Assembly: GCA_029261715.1 (NCBI GenBank)
Contig: JAJDAT010000038.1
Coordinates: 1 to 64,000, forward strand
Reading direction: 5' to 3'
From: Nitrospinia bacterium
Lineage (GTDB): Bacteria; Nitrospinota; Nitrospinia; Nitrospinales; JAJDAT01
Length of the DNA stretch: 64,000 nucleotides
Shown: positions 19,057 through 28,815 of the stretch, in pieces
How positions within the stretch are numbered: position 1 is the first letter of the stretch
Layout of the letters: each line of letters starts with the position of its first letter
Made by a program: the position numbers and the translations under genes
Notes under the pieces: generated by a model
Told to the model about the DNA's origin: nothing
The model's input: only the letters and a program-made list of their open reading frames with translations
The model's database searches: none

Positions 19057-22000
19057 ATGAGTTCAGTTAATTTTGTGGGTGACATCAGTTTTACTTTTGT
19101 TGAATCTACAGGTTCAGTCGACGCTTATGAAGTTGCTTTAGATCCTACGCCTGTTTCTTTTTCTACTGGCTTTGTAATTTACATGAAAGCTAGCTTGGCT
19201 AATACGGGACCATCAACTATCAATGTGAATGGACTTGGCGCAAAAGATATCAAAAGACCGGACGATTCAAATTTATTTGCAGGCGATATCCCCATTGATG
19301 GCATAGCTCACTTAGCCTATGACGGAGTCAAATTTCAATTACTTGGAATTTCAGGCGGAGGAGCTTCTAATGTTCTAATCCAATCGGGTACATTTTGGTA
19401 CGGCATATCTTCTGGCGTTGCGGACGCTTATGCTGTCACGTTAGATCCCGTTCCAACTTTAGCCGCTGGTTTATTTATCAACATGAAAGCCAATGCAGCC
19501 AATACCAGCGCTTCTACCATCACCGTGAATGGTTCGGCTTCCATCGATATTATCCGTCCAGACGGAGCGGTTTTATCGCAAGGAGATATTCCTAATGGAA
19601 GCATTTCTCATCTAGTTTACGATGGAACTAACTTTCAACTGGTTGGAGTGACCAGCTCCAACGATTCAATCATTCAATCAGGTTCGTTTTGGTATGGAGT
19701 CTCCACTGGATCTGCGGACGCTTATGCAGTCACGTTAGATCCTGTTCCTACTTTAGATGCTGGCATTTTTATCAACATGAAAGCCAATGCAGATAATACA
19801 GGCGCCTCTACTATTAATGTTAATAGCCTGGGAGCAAAAAATATTAAACGTCCAAACGGCGACGATTTGTCAGCAGGCGATATTCCAAATAATAGTATGT
19901 CTCATCTAATTTACGATGGTATTAACTTCCAACTCATCGGCATTACTGGCGCTACCGACTCTAAAATTCAATCAGGTTCGTTTTGGTATGGAGCATCTAC
20001 CGGCACTGCGGACGCTTATGCTGTTACATTAGATCCTGTACCAACTTTAGCCGCTGGCTTGTTTATCAATATGAAAGCAAATGCAGATAATACGGGCGCC
20101 TCTACTATTAATGTTAATAGCCTGGGGTCAAAGAATATAAAACGTCCAAACGGTGATGATTTGTCGGCGGGCGATATCCCAAACGATAGTGTCTCTCATC
20201 TTGTTTACGATGGAACTAATTTCCAGCTTATAGGCGTTACTGGCTCTACCGATTCCCAAATTCAATCAGGTTCGTTTTGGTACGGCGCCTCTACCGGATC
20301 GGCGAACGCTTATGCAGTTACGTTGGACCCTGTTCCGACTTTAGTCGACGGTTTATTTATCAATATGAAAGCGGATGCGGCAAATACGGGAGCATCTAAT
20401 ATTACTGTGAACGGTTCGTCTACCATTGATATTTTAAGACCCGATGGAACAGCTTTATCTCAGGGGGATATCCCCAACGCAAGTATTTCTCATTTGGTTT
20501 ACGACGGCGCCAACTTTCAACTCACCGGCGTTACTGGGTCTAGCGATTCTATCATCCAATCGGGTTCTTTTTGGTATGGAATTTCTACTGGAGCGGCGGA
20601 TGCTTATGCGGTTACGTTGGATCCCGTTCCCACTTTAACCGCCGGTTTGTTTATTGATATGAAAGCAAATGCGGATAACACGGGTGCTTCTACAATTTCC
20701 GTTAACGGTTCAGCTTCCATCGATATTATCCGGCCAGACGGAGTCGCTCTATTGGCGGGCGATATTCCAAATAATAGTATCTCTCATCTTGTTTACGATG
20801 GAACTAACTTCCAACTTATAGGCGTTACTGGCGCTAGCGGTTCCCAAATTCAATCGGGTTCGTTTTGGTACAGCGCCTCTACCGGAGCTGCGAATGCTTA
20901 TGCGGTTACGTTGGATCCCGCTCCAACTTTAGTTGACGGTTTATTTATCAACATGAAAGCGAATGCGACCAACACTGCAAGTTCTACAATTTCCGTGAAC
21001 GGATCGGCCACAATAACTATTCTAAGGCCAGATGGATCTTCATTATCTGCGAATGATATTCTTCAAAACCGCATCGTCAATATGATCTATGATGGAACTA
21101 GTTTTCAACTATTGGGAAGTTCTAGCTCAGGAGGAGGTTCCGGAGCGGATGAAACGTTGATCAACAAAAACACGTCTATGAACTTTAGAACTTCCGACGT
21201 CTTTCAAAGCCAACATGCAGGGGCAGTCATATTTGAAGACGGTTGGTTGGATTCTTTTGGAAACCCGAATGAGCAAGGAGCCGATGAGAATCAAAGCTCA
21301 GGTTTTTTGTACGATGCTAGTGGTGATTTTTATAAAGCGCAACCCGGGCTGAGCAACCAAGATTCTGATGTGAATTACTTAACCTCTCAAGAGGAGACGA
21401 ATTATATTCAACAAGAGTGGACTAACGCAAACCAAAACACATCGCAAGCTGATGCAACTTCAAATAGTCCAACCGTCACCTTGTCAACTGGAGCTTGGCC
21501 AACGAATTGCCAAAACGCGCGAATTTTAATTGATTCCGTTTGGTATGATATTGCAACTCGTGACACTCCAAACACAATCACTCTGGATCGAGATTTTGAA
21601 AGCGCTGATAATTTATACGATTACATCATCCGTTTTAGCGAATTTGCGTCCGATCAAGTCAATCTTAATCAGACAGGTGGCGGAAGTGAATTTGGGCCCA
21701 ACCTTGCTATAGGTCAGGAATACGATAAGGACAACACAATTCAAAGCGGTGTTTTAAGCAATGCGTTCGACGGTAATACATCGACATTTGTCCAATGGGT
21801 ATCAAATCCAGCGGGATATCCTAAATACCTACAAATTAAATTCGATCAATCCAGAGAAATCGCTAAAATACGTATCAACGTAAATGGCGCCGAAGCGCGT
21901 GGGCAAGCTGTAACTTTTAATGTAAGTGGCAGTAATACTGGCATGAATAATGATTTCACTGTAATTGAATCTTTTGGTGTTTCTCCAAAAATTACCTTTA

Positions 22001-22983
22001 GTGGACCTGCTAACTACAAAGATTATGTGCTGGATGAAGCGAATATCGCTTCCTATCTTTATTACCGTATTGTATGGATAACCAGCAACAACGATGATGA
22101 CCCTGATGGAGGGTTTCCTACATGGTACGATACCCAAATGATGGAAAGATCGATTGATTCTCCTATAAATGAACCTGTTTCTATTAGCGAGCAAATAGGA
22201 ACGGCAACGGATACCACTTCCTGGACGTTAATAAATCACGCTCGAGTGACAGAAAACCTTAATCAGCATAAATTCTATTGGGTGATTTTTAATCCCGTAG
22301 TTAATTTTGGGGTCAACACGGAAGTCAAAGTTTATAACGCAACTTCAACTGAATGGCGGGTTATCGCTAAAAATACGGTTAACGGTTGGGAATATAACTC
22401 CAACACAAACGACAACCAGAATTTTACGGGGACATTTGCGGATGTGGATGATATGTTACACGCTATTTCCCAAGCTATCGGAGATCCCGTTATTCAATCT
22501 ACTAACCATAACCGAATGGACAAAGCGATCATAGAAAATGCAGATTGGAATAAATCATCTGGTTTTTCCCCTACGATTAATTCCATCGTCCGAGGCGTTA
22601 CATTATTTTCCAACTCGGTCAGTCAGAATCCATCCGTAGATCTATTTCAACTTAACTATGATTCGAATAGTGTAGCGATGGACTTGAAGAGCCAAGACTT
22701 TATTTTGCCATCAGCTCCGAACAAGGTTTTCCTTTGGGCTCGGATTAAACGTATAGCAAGCGAAGGGGTTGGAACTTTTTCGGTTAGTCGAGATGGTGGA
22801 GCTACCTGGGATGAAGTCACTATGGATCAAAAAAGGCAACTCACTTCAAACGAAACTCGTATTTTACGCGGAATATTATCGTCTTTTTCAGGTCCTAGCG
22901 ATACAAATTTACGCGCTCGTTATGAAACCCTTGCAGGAGAAACTCAAGAACTCCACGCTTGGGGTTTGCAAGCTAGAGATTAA
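19057..22983 (+). CDS. Giant repeat protein resembling phage tail-fibre domains, with discoidin-like module
   Basis: 1308 residues from ATG 19057 with a GGAG box. Residues 9-695 comprise seven beta-rich repeats: a divergent first copy, then six at exactly 98 residues each (start pattern IQSGSFWYG-STG-ADAYAVTLDP, then NTGASTI-VN, RPDG, GDIPN, ISHLVYDGTNFQL). That pattern resembles repeats in phage tail fibres and associated proteins. Near residues 885-1000 lies a probable F5/8-type-C (discoidin-like) carbohydrate-binding module (NLAIGQEYDKDN... FDGNTSTFVQW ... YYRIVW). No signal peptide is visible, so export by an unusual route or a phage/tailocin origin are both possible. No other tail genes are nearby. 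Flanked by surface-glycan genes. Confidence 0.65.
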   Translation: MSSVNFVGDISFTFVESTGSVDAYEVALDPTPVSFSTGFVIYMKASLANTGPSTINVNGLGAKDIKRPDDSNLFAGDIPIDGIAHLAYDGVKFQLLGISGGGASNVLIQSGTFWYGISSGVADAYAVTLDPVPTLAAGLFINMKANAANTSASTITVNGSASIDIIRPDGAVLSQGDIPNGSISHLVYDGTNFQLVGVTSSNDSIIQSGSFWYGVSTGSADAYAVTLDPVPTLDAGIFINMKANADNTGASTINVNSLGAKNIKRPNGDDLSAGDIPNNSMSHLIYDGINFQLIGITGATDSKIQSGSFWYGASTGTADAYAVTLDPVPTLAAGLFINMKANADNTGASTINVNSLGSKNIKRPNGDDLSAGDIPNDSVSHLVYDGTNFQLIGVTGSTDSQIQSGSFWYGASTGSANAYAVTLDPVPTLVDGLFINMKADAANTGASNITVNGSSTIDILRPDGTALSQGDIPNASISHLVYDGANFQLTGVTGSSDSIIQSGSFWYGISTGAADAYAVTLDPVPTLTAGLFIDMKANADNTGASTISVNGSASIDIIRPDGVALLAGDIPNNSISHLVYDGTNFQLIGVTGASGSQIQSGSFWYSASTGAANAYAVTLDPAPTLVDGLFINMKANATNTASSTISVNGSATITILRPDGSSLSANDILQNRIVNMIYDGTSFQLLGSSSSGGGSGADETLINKNTSMNFRTSDVFQSQHAGAVIFEDGWLDSFGNPNEQGADENQSSGFLYDASGDFYKAQPGLSNQDSDVNYLTSQEETNYIQQEWTNANQNTSQADATSNSPTVTLSTGAWPTNCQNARILIDSVWYDIATRDTPNTITLDRDFESADNLYDYIIRFSEFASDQVNLNQTGGGSEFGPNLAIGQEYDKDNTIQSGVLSNAFDGNTSTFVQWVSNPAGYPKYLQIKFDQSREIAKIRINVNGAEARGQAVTFNVSGSNTGMNNDFTVIESFGVSPKITFSGPANYKDYVLDEANIASYLYYRIVWITSNNDDDPDGGFPTWYDTQMMERSIDSPINEPVSISEQIGTATDTTSWTLINHARVTENLNQHKFYWVIFNPVVNFGVNTEVKVYNATSTEWRVIAKNTVNGWEYNSNTNDNQNFTGTFADVDDMLHAISQAIGDPVIQSTNHNRMDKAIIENADWNKSSGFSPTINSIVRGVTLFSNSVSQNPSVDLFQLNYDSNSVAMDLKSQDFILPSAPNKVFLWARIKRIASEGVGTFSVSRDGGATWDEVTMDQKRQLTSNETRILRGILSSFSGPSDTNLRARYETLAGETQELHAWGLQARD
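19378..21141 (+). repeat. Six in-register 294-bp tandem coding repeats
   Basis: Units start at 19378, 19672, 19966, 20260, 20554 and 20848, each exactly 294 bases apart (98 codons). A seventh, more diverged unit precedes them (about 19081-19377). Runs such as ggttcgttttggta and gttacgttggatcc recur nearly unchanged at the DNA level, which implies recent unequal exchange or gene conversion. Units alternate between two internal variants (NSLGAKNIKRPNGDD and NGSASIDIIRPDG). Confidence 0.9.
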
Positions 22984-23000
22984 TCGAAATAGGCTCCCAA

Positions 23001-23036
23001 AACTGCGTAAGAGCATTTTATTGCTCTTGCGCAGTT
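23001..23036 (+). terminator. Hairpin after the giant repeat protein
   Basis: Bases 23001-23015 (aactgcgtaagagca) pair with 23022-23036 (tgctcttgcgcagtt), a 15-bp stem with one G-T pair and a 6-base loop, starting 18 bases after the stop. There is no T run behind it, so it is probably a weak or bidirectional transcript end between the convergent genes. Confidence 0.6.
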
Positions 23037-23145
23037 CCGAGGGGAATACAATTTTCCCTCAATAGACAATTTAGATAAAGTATTTTCAAAGGTTTTAAAA
23101 ACAGTTTTTGCCAGATTACAAAGTAATGCGAATAACCCATAACTA

Positions 23146-25083
23146 TTATTTTTTCTTAGTGGTTTGAAATTTATCCAAAATTGATTGAACGTCTTTATTG
23201 TCAGGTTGAATTTGTTGGGCTCTTAAAAAAAATTTCTTTGCTTGTTTTAAATCTTTCAATCTTAAATAAGTTATTCCGGTTGCAAAATTAATCTTAAAGC
23301 TTTTTGGGTTTTGGATTAATATTTGTTCATATTGATTTTTTGCCTTTACAAAATATCCACTATCAAAATAAAGGGCGGCTAAATTTAGAAAATAATGAGG
23401 TTCTTTTTCAGCCGCTAAAGTTAAATGTTTTTCGGATAATAAAAAGTTGCCAAGCATTTTAAAGCAAAGTCCAATCTTGTTAAATACTTCTGCAGAGGGG
23501 GACTCTATACTTTGAATTTTTAAAAAAACTTGAAGCGAATCTTTGAACTCTCCTAAGTTATAATATCTTTGTCCCACCCTCTCAAGAAAAGTGGTGTTTT
23601 TGGACTGTTTTGCCTCTTTTAAATTTCGTAGGGCATTATTTAAGTCTCCATTTTTTAAATATAATTCTGACAATTGAAAGTTTACATTATGGTCCTGTTC
23701 AAGCTGAAGATATTGTTCTAGGTTTTGTATAGCAGATTTTATCTGGCCATTATTTTTGGCAATCAATCCTTCTAAGTAGTACTGAGACTGCGGTTTTTTG
23801 ATGTAGGGGTTTACTCGTTTATTTAAACTTCTAATCTGTTTAATAGTTTTAGGACTGTTAATGTCGATTTTGTTTTTTTGCGACGAACCTTCAAGAATTA
23901 TTTTGTTTTCCAGAATAAAATTATAAGTCAATAACGCCACCAATTTGTGTCCAGCCGGGCTCCAATGCGGGTTTTTTGGGATTTTTAAATGAAATTGGTT
24001 TTTTGTTAAAAACTCACGCATAGGGGCTAAAAGATTTAATTGATAAGCTTCGCTGTTATTTGGAAACTTTAGAGATGTTGTAGCGCTAGTCTCGCCAAAT
24101 ATTTCTTCGTCTTCAGGCATATCGAGTATGACTAATTTTGCTCCCATTTTGTATGCTGTTTCTAATAACATCTTAGCAATCTGAGAAAAAAGAGCTAAAG
24201 TTAGCGGTTTAGACCGAAGGTAAGGCGCATAAACTTGAAAATCATTTAGTGCCCATTTAATTCGAAAGCTTTTGACGTTTTCACTATTTTTTAAAATCTT
24301 TTCATCTTTTAAAAATTTATCGAGATTGTCTAATAATATTTCTTTCTTTTTTAATGATAGAAAATTTGCTTTCAATCGTATTAGGTTTAAAAGATGAGAA
24401 AATTTAGAAAGTTCTGTGTAAAAAGGAATTTTGTTAAGCTCTAACATTAGCGTGTTTAATAAAGAGCCGGGTACGTTGATTTTTGGTTTGGTCAGCGTGA
24501 TTTGAATTTCTTTAGAGTTTATTTTTCTTGCTGAAATGGTTTCAAAGTCAAAGTTATCCCAATCTCCAGGGCCGAAATCGTAATTTGATATTGGTAACAA
24601 AATAAGATCGGGCGAGTATTTATATCCTTCGTTTCGCAGAAATAAAATATAGTCTAAAAAATTTGCTCCTCCCATTGCTGCATTGACAATTTCATATTTT
24701 ATTTTGAACTCTTGCTTATTAAGAGTTTGATCCAAATAAAAAGCAAAAGTTTCCTCAACCTCTAATCCTGGGCCTTTAAACATGGAATCGCCAAGAGATA
24801 AGATACGAAAGGTATTGGGAGGTTTTTTATATGTAATATTTTTATAATTTCTTAGATTATGTTTGTCAATTTTTAGATGGTATGGAATACCTGCGTAAGT
24901 TAATTTTTCATTTATGTTTGCTTTATGTTGATTAATAAAAGTTCCGAATTTAGATACAAATAAACTTGGCTCAATTTTTTGTGGGGAAAAAACTCTTATG
25001 AGCGCTTCAAAAAATAGAAAGACAAGTAGAAAACTACCAATCGATAATTTAAAAAACGTAGCGATATTTTTTAGGCCAAACAT
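23146..25083 (-). CDS. SGNH-hydrolase-like protein with C-terminal TPR repeats
   Basis: 645 residues from ATG 25083 (an in-frame TTG 15 bases upstream is possible). An N-terminal membrane helix (residues 10-30, FFKLSIGSFLLVFLFFEALI) is followed by an SGNH/GDSL-like domain: ILSLGDSMFKGPGL (block I), VNAAMGGANFLDYI (block II), LILLPISNYDFGPGDW and HWSPAGHKLVA with the catalytic His. From about residue 420 to the end there are five to six TPR-like helical repeats. Such proteins are often O-acetyltransferase/esterase partners in surface-glycan modification. Anchored domain is probably periplasmic. Confidence 0.75.
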   Translation of the reverse strand: MFGLKNIATFFKLSIGSFLLVFLFFEALIRVFSPQKIEPSLFVSKFGTFINQHKANINEKLTYAGIPYHLKIDKHNLRNYKNITYKKPPNTFRILSLGDSMFKGPGLEVEETFAFYLDQTLNKQEFKIKYEIVNAAMGGANFLDYILFLRNEGYKYSPDLILLPISNYDFGPGDWDNFDFETISARKINSKEIQITLTKPKINVPGSLLNTLMLELNKIPFYTELSKFSHLLNLIRLKANFLSLKKKEILLDNLDKFLKDEKILKNSENVKSFRIKWALNDFQVYAPYLRSKPLTLALFSQIAKMLLETAYKMGAKLVILDMPEDEEIFGETSATTSLKFPNNSEAYQLNLLAPMREFLTKNQFHLKIPKNPHWSPAGHKLVALLTYNFILENKIILEGSSQKNKIDINSPKTIKQIRSLNKRVNPYIKKPQSQYYLEGLIAKNNGQIKSAIQNLEQYLQLEQDHNVNFQLSELYLKNGDLNNALRNLKEAKQSKNTTFLERVGQRYYNLGEFKDSLQVFLKIQSIESPSAEVFNKIGLCFKMLGNFLLSEKHLTLAAEKEPHYFLNLAALYFDSGYFVKAKNQYEQILIQNPKSFKINFATGITYLRLKDLKQAKKFFLRAQQIQPDNKDVQSILDKFQTTKKK

Positions 25084-25209
25084 AGAGCGTTTCTTCAAAA
25101 AATATAATAAGAAAATGGTCTTTTAAAAAATCGGAAAAAAAGGTGTTTTAAGAGGATGGAAATTTGTTCGAGGCGACGCACCAGAGGAAGGTTGAAATAT
25201 TTAAAAAAA

Positions 25210-26790
25210 TTAGCTTTTAGGTGTTCTAATAAACTCCCATAACTTATTAAATAGCAAGGCTCGCATTGCGTTAACGCCACGCGCGTATCTATGAACGCCT
25301 CCATATCTGACTAATGCTTCTACATTGCGATACCACACTCGTGGAGTCATATAATATTCCCAATAAGCTCGTTTATACCAATACTTCATGCGTTCTTTAC
25401 CTATTATGGGATTGACGTAAACAGGGTTATCAAAGTCTATGGAAAGGTAGTCGCTCCATTTGCTAGCTTCTCTTATTCCTCCAGTTTCTTTACACACTGA
25501 ATACAAATCGCTACCAGGGTAAGGTACTGGTAGGTAAAATAGCCCGATCTGCGCTCCCAGTCTTTTTGCGTATTGGATTGTATATTCTACGTCTTTTTCT
25601 GTTTCATTGGGCAGACATAGTATGTAGGAACACTGCATCATGATTTTTGCCTTATGCACCCGATTAACCGCTTCTTCCTGTACTTCCGCTTTGATGTTCT
25701 TTTTTAATATATCAAGCGATTCTTGTTTCCCCGATTCAATGCCAAAGACTATAATCCGACAACCCGCTTCATACATAAGAGCTAACAAGTCAGGGTCAAC
25801 TCGATCTGTTCTGGTATTACATGCCCACAAAAGATCGTTCAATCCTTCCTTAATCATTAATTCAAGAATTTTGGTTACATATTTTTTATTGAGCGTAAAT
25901 GTGGAGTCCTGGAAGTAAAGTCCCTTTGCCTTTTTTTCGTATTTAAGGATTTTGAGTTCTTGAATGACTCTTTCAGGGCTATATACCCTAAGCTGCTTCC
26001 CTAATGTAGTGCTCGCTTCGCAAAACGTGCAGGGGTATGGGCAACCGCGTTGAGTGAATACAGAATAACTGGGAAGCACCGCATATTGATTGGGGTGAGG
26101 CACATAACGGGATAAATCTAAATCGCCAAACATTCCTAAAGGAAACTCGTCCATATCAGGAACAAGATCCCGGTCTGGATTCATAACAAGATTATTATCT
26201 TCTTTCCTCCAAGTCAGACCTTCAATATGACTGAAATCGGTACCACCTTTTTTTAGGGCTTCAATTAACTCGACAAGGGTATGCTCACCTTCTCGACGGA
26301 TCACAAAATCGCACTCGGGAGACTCCTCCATACTCTGCCATGATCTATCGGTAACATGGACTCCGCCATAAACTATGACGCATTTAGGAAGTACCTTTTT
26401 AATTATCTTAGCGGTATCAAAAACATAATTTGCGGTAGGAGTAAATACAGGAAGACCAATTAAATCATATTGTTTTTCTCGTAGAAAACTAATCAATCCT
26501 TTTTCATCCATATCCCCAAACTGGGTGTCGACAAAATCGACCTGATATCCCTTAACTTGCAACCAGCGATAAATTGATATCAATCCTAACGGAGGAAGAT
26601 AACCTTGCTCTACTTTCAAACTTCCCCAAGCGCTTTCCGCTGGATAAAATGGCTCCAGCATCAGTACTTTTGGATTGGCAGGAAGCTTCATCGAACGAAA
26701 TACTTGCCTTGGGTCTACTAATTCAGGAATATTTTTATTTTCTGTTTCTACTTGGATAAGCTCTGATTCTTTTAGCGCGATATAGGCCAT
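25210..26790 (-). CDS. B12-binding radical SAM protein
   Basis: 526 residues from ATG 26790. An N-terminal cobalamin-binding-type Rossmann domain (about 35-185, with PLGLISIYRWLQVKGYQVDFVDTQ and VIVYGGVHVTDR) is followed by a radical SAM domain whose cluster motif is CPYPCTFC (CxxxCxxC) near residue 250, then FGIESGKQESLDILKK. Members methylate or rearrange unreactive carbons in lipid and secondary metabolite synthesis. It lies head-to-tail with a second enzyme of the same type, 54 bases upstream. Substrate unknown; a membrane-lipid or glycan role is suggested only by neighbours. Confidence 0.9.
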   Translation of the reverse strand: MAYIALKESELIQVETENKNIPELVDPRQVFRSMKLPANPKVLMLEPFYPAESAWGSLKVEQGYLPPLGLISIYRWLQVKGYQVDFVDTQFGDMDEKGLISFLREKQYDLIGLPVFTPTANYVFDTAKIIKKVLPKCVIVYGGVHVTDRSWQSMEESPECDFVIRREGEHTLVELIEALKKGGTDFSHIEGLTWRKEDNNLVMNPDRDLVPDMDEFPLGMFGDLDLSRYVPHPNQYAVLPSYSVFTQRGCPYPCTFCEASTTLGKQLRVYSPERVIQELKILKYEKKAKGLYFQDSTFTLNKKYVTKILELMIKEGLNDLLWACNTRTDRVDPDLLALMYEAGCRIIVFGIESGKQESLDILKKNIKAEVQEEAVNRVHKAKIMMQCSYILCLPNETEKDVEYTIQYAKRLGAQIGLFYLPVPYPGSDLYSVCKETGGIREASKWSDYLSIDFDNPVYVNPIIGKERMKYWYKRAYWEYYMTPRVWYRNVEALVRYGGVHRYARGVNAMRALLFNKLWEFIRTPKS

Positions 26791-26844
26791 GCTAGATGAG
26801 ATCTCAATTCGTAGGGGAGATAAAACTTAGTACTTCTAAAGCTG

Positions 26845-28356
26845 TTACCTTTTTATACTTGCCATTACTTTTTTAGAAAAGTTCAATAATTCATGTTCAA
26901 TCAAAAATTTTGAATAACCATTTTTCAAACGCATCTTGGCAATTGGCTCATAAATAAATTTAGCTGTCTTAAATAATATCGTTAACCACTTTGGGTAACC
27001 TTTTAAATAAGCAGGCCAGTTACTGATCGCATAAGAAGTTACTTGTAACATGTGAATGTGACGATTATATTCTTTTGTGTACCAAGGCTGGAATGAGTCG
27101 CTCTCTTTATCAAGATCCCCCCAACTCTCAGGTGATGTTGCAGGTTTATAACCATGCTCTATTGCCAAATCATAAGCATGACCTCCAGGATAAGGCACTA
27201 ACTTATTGGGCTCAAAGATTATGCAGTTTGGATTCTCATCTGATATCTGCAACATAAAACGACCCGTTTCTATCAAATCTTCTACCGTTTCTGTTGGAAT
27301 GCCGCATAACATATTGTACATAGGGGTGATGTCTTTTAACTTTGCAATCTTACGGTTCGCAGATAACGATTGCTCAACGGTTATGCCTTTTTCAACAATA
27401 TCCAACATTTTCTGGGAGCCGCTCTCAATACCTATGTGGAGATATTCAATTCCTACAGATAGCATTAAATCGGCGTCTTTTTGACTCATTCGTTCAACTT
27501 CATTTGACCTAATACCTCTAACGCCTATCTTAATCTTTAAGTTTCTCTTCAATATCTCTTCTGCAATACCCGAAAAATGACGCGGACTAACAAAAGTGTC
27601 GTCGTCCCAAAAATAAATAAAGTCAATACCGTAACGTTCCATCAAAAACTCAATATGGTCTACAACCTCATCCGCTGGTAAAGGATCCCATTTTTTATTA
27701 GTGTCACCAAACCATATCGGCGATATACAGAAGTTACATTTATATGGGCAGCCAAATGCTGTGTAAATAGGGAATTCTCGAACCGTCCTGTCTTCAAAAT
27801 ATTTCTCAATAAATGAGTCTAAAAGATAATATGGAAGATCTCGGAAATTGATTCGCTCATAACCATCATTAATTTCGCCTATAATATTCTTACCATTTTC
27901 TTTAAAACAAAGATTCGGAATCGTTCCATAATCTGTTTTCTTATTTAAAAGCTTTTCCACTAGCTCGGTTAACGCATCTGTTCCAAAACCCCGAACGCAT
28001 ATATCAACACCTTCATAATTTAATACATCGTCTGGTAATATTGTCGGGTGGGGGCCTCCCCATACAATCGGAATATCGCTGTTTAATTCATGTATAAACT
28101 TTGTCACCTCATGCGCAGTGGTTACCTGAACGCCGCTCATCACAAAAAAACCGACCATCATTATATTGTCGTTCTCGACCTTTTTTTTAAGCTTTCTCTC
28201 CCAATCTTTTTCAACACGACAATCGAAAACTTCGACCTCTATATCAGGCATGTGCACAAGATGTGTGGAAACGTAAACTAAACTGATGGGGGCTTGAATA
28301 AGATACGAACCCTGCCACCCTAACTCGGTATAAATTAATAGAATTTTATTTTTCAT
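26845..28356 (-). CDS. B12-binding radical SAM protein (second)
   Basis: 503 residues from ATG 28356. The B12-binding-like domain occupies about residues 1-150 (including PIVWGGPHPTILPDDVL), and the radical SAM cluster motif is FGCPYKCNFCIS near residue 205, followed by YFWDDDTFVSP and HIGIESGSQKMLDIVEKGIT. The architecture equals that of the downstream gene but the sequences are clearly diverged, so this is an ancient pair, not a recent duplication. Both share a strand and a probable transcript. Confidence 0.9.
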   Translation of the reverse strand: MKNKILLIYTELGWQGSYLIQAPISLVYVSTHLVHMPDIEVEVFDCRVEKDWERKLKKKVENDNIMMVGFFVMSGVQVTTAHEVTKFIHELNSDIPIVWGGPHPTILPDDVLNYEGVDICVRGFGTDALTELVEKLLNKKTDYGTIPNLCFKENGKNIIGEINDGYERINFRDLPYYLLDSFIEKYFEDRTVREFPIYTAFGCPYKCNFCISPIWFGDTNKKWDPLPADEVVDHIEFLMERYGIDFIYFWDDDTFVSPRHFSGIAEEILKRNLKIKIGVRGIRSNEVERMSQKDADLMLSVGIEYLHIGIESGSQKMLDIVEKGITVEQSLSANRKIAKLKDITPMYNMLCGIPTETVEDLIETGRFMLQISDENPNCIIFEPNKLVPYPGGHAYDLAIEHGYKPATSPESWGDLDKESDSFQPWYTKEYNRHIHMLQVTSYAISNWPAYLKGYPKWLTILFKTAKFIYEPIAKMRLKNGYSKFLIEHELLNFSKKVMASIKR

Positions 28357-28815
28357 TGATTAACTCGGAGGTTTTAAGACTGGAAAGCTTTTATTTTGAA
28401 GCGTTATAAGGAGAAAGCCTAAAAGATATTTTAAAGAGAGATGTTATTTGTCTTAACTTTATTGAATATTATCGGCTTCAATTCATTTTCTGTCAATGAC
28501 TTAAGGGTAAAGAAAATCAAACGATCATTATTGTAAATTTAAAATATTGAAATTTCCTAATTAAGCTCCCTATTAGGTTTATAACGGGGAAAATTAAGCT
28601 TTTAATAAGAGAATTCTAAAAAAAAATCAATCTCTTTTGATTGATGGATAAATCCCTCGAATTTCTATCAAATTCTCTGGAATACTATTAAAGGTGATTT
28701 TTTTTGAAGAGTTTCTGATTTGATTTGTTTACTAATTTAAAAATTGTTTTATTTTTAGGTAGGAATTTTTGTATGAGTAGATACAGTTTTTTTAGTTGGA
28801 AAAAACCTAATTAAA
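28357..28815. other. Gene-free AT-rich stretch
   Basis: 459 bases between the radical SAM pair and the next leftward gene. No open frame or RNA gene is visible. A short inverted repeat (cctaat ... attagg, about 28556-28577) is too weak to call. It should hold the promoter for the radical SAM pair. Confidence 0.4.

Noticed and set aside
21829-22194. Minus-strand open frame inside the giant repeat protein gene
   Set aside because: Lies fully inside a well-supported gene with strong protein-level repeats and has no domain or start signal.
25095-25304. 69-aa open frame on the minus strand between the SGNH gene and the radical SAM gene
   Set aside because: It overlaps the end of the radical SAM gene, has no ribosome binding site or recognisable domain and a composition expected from the shadow frame.
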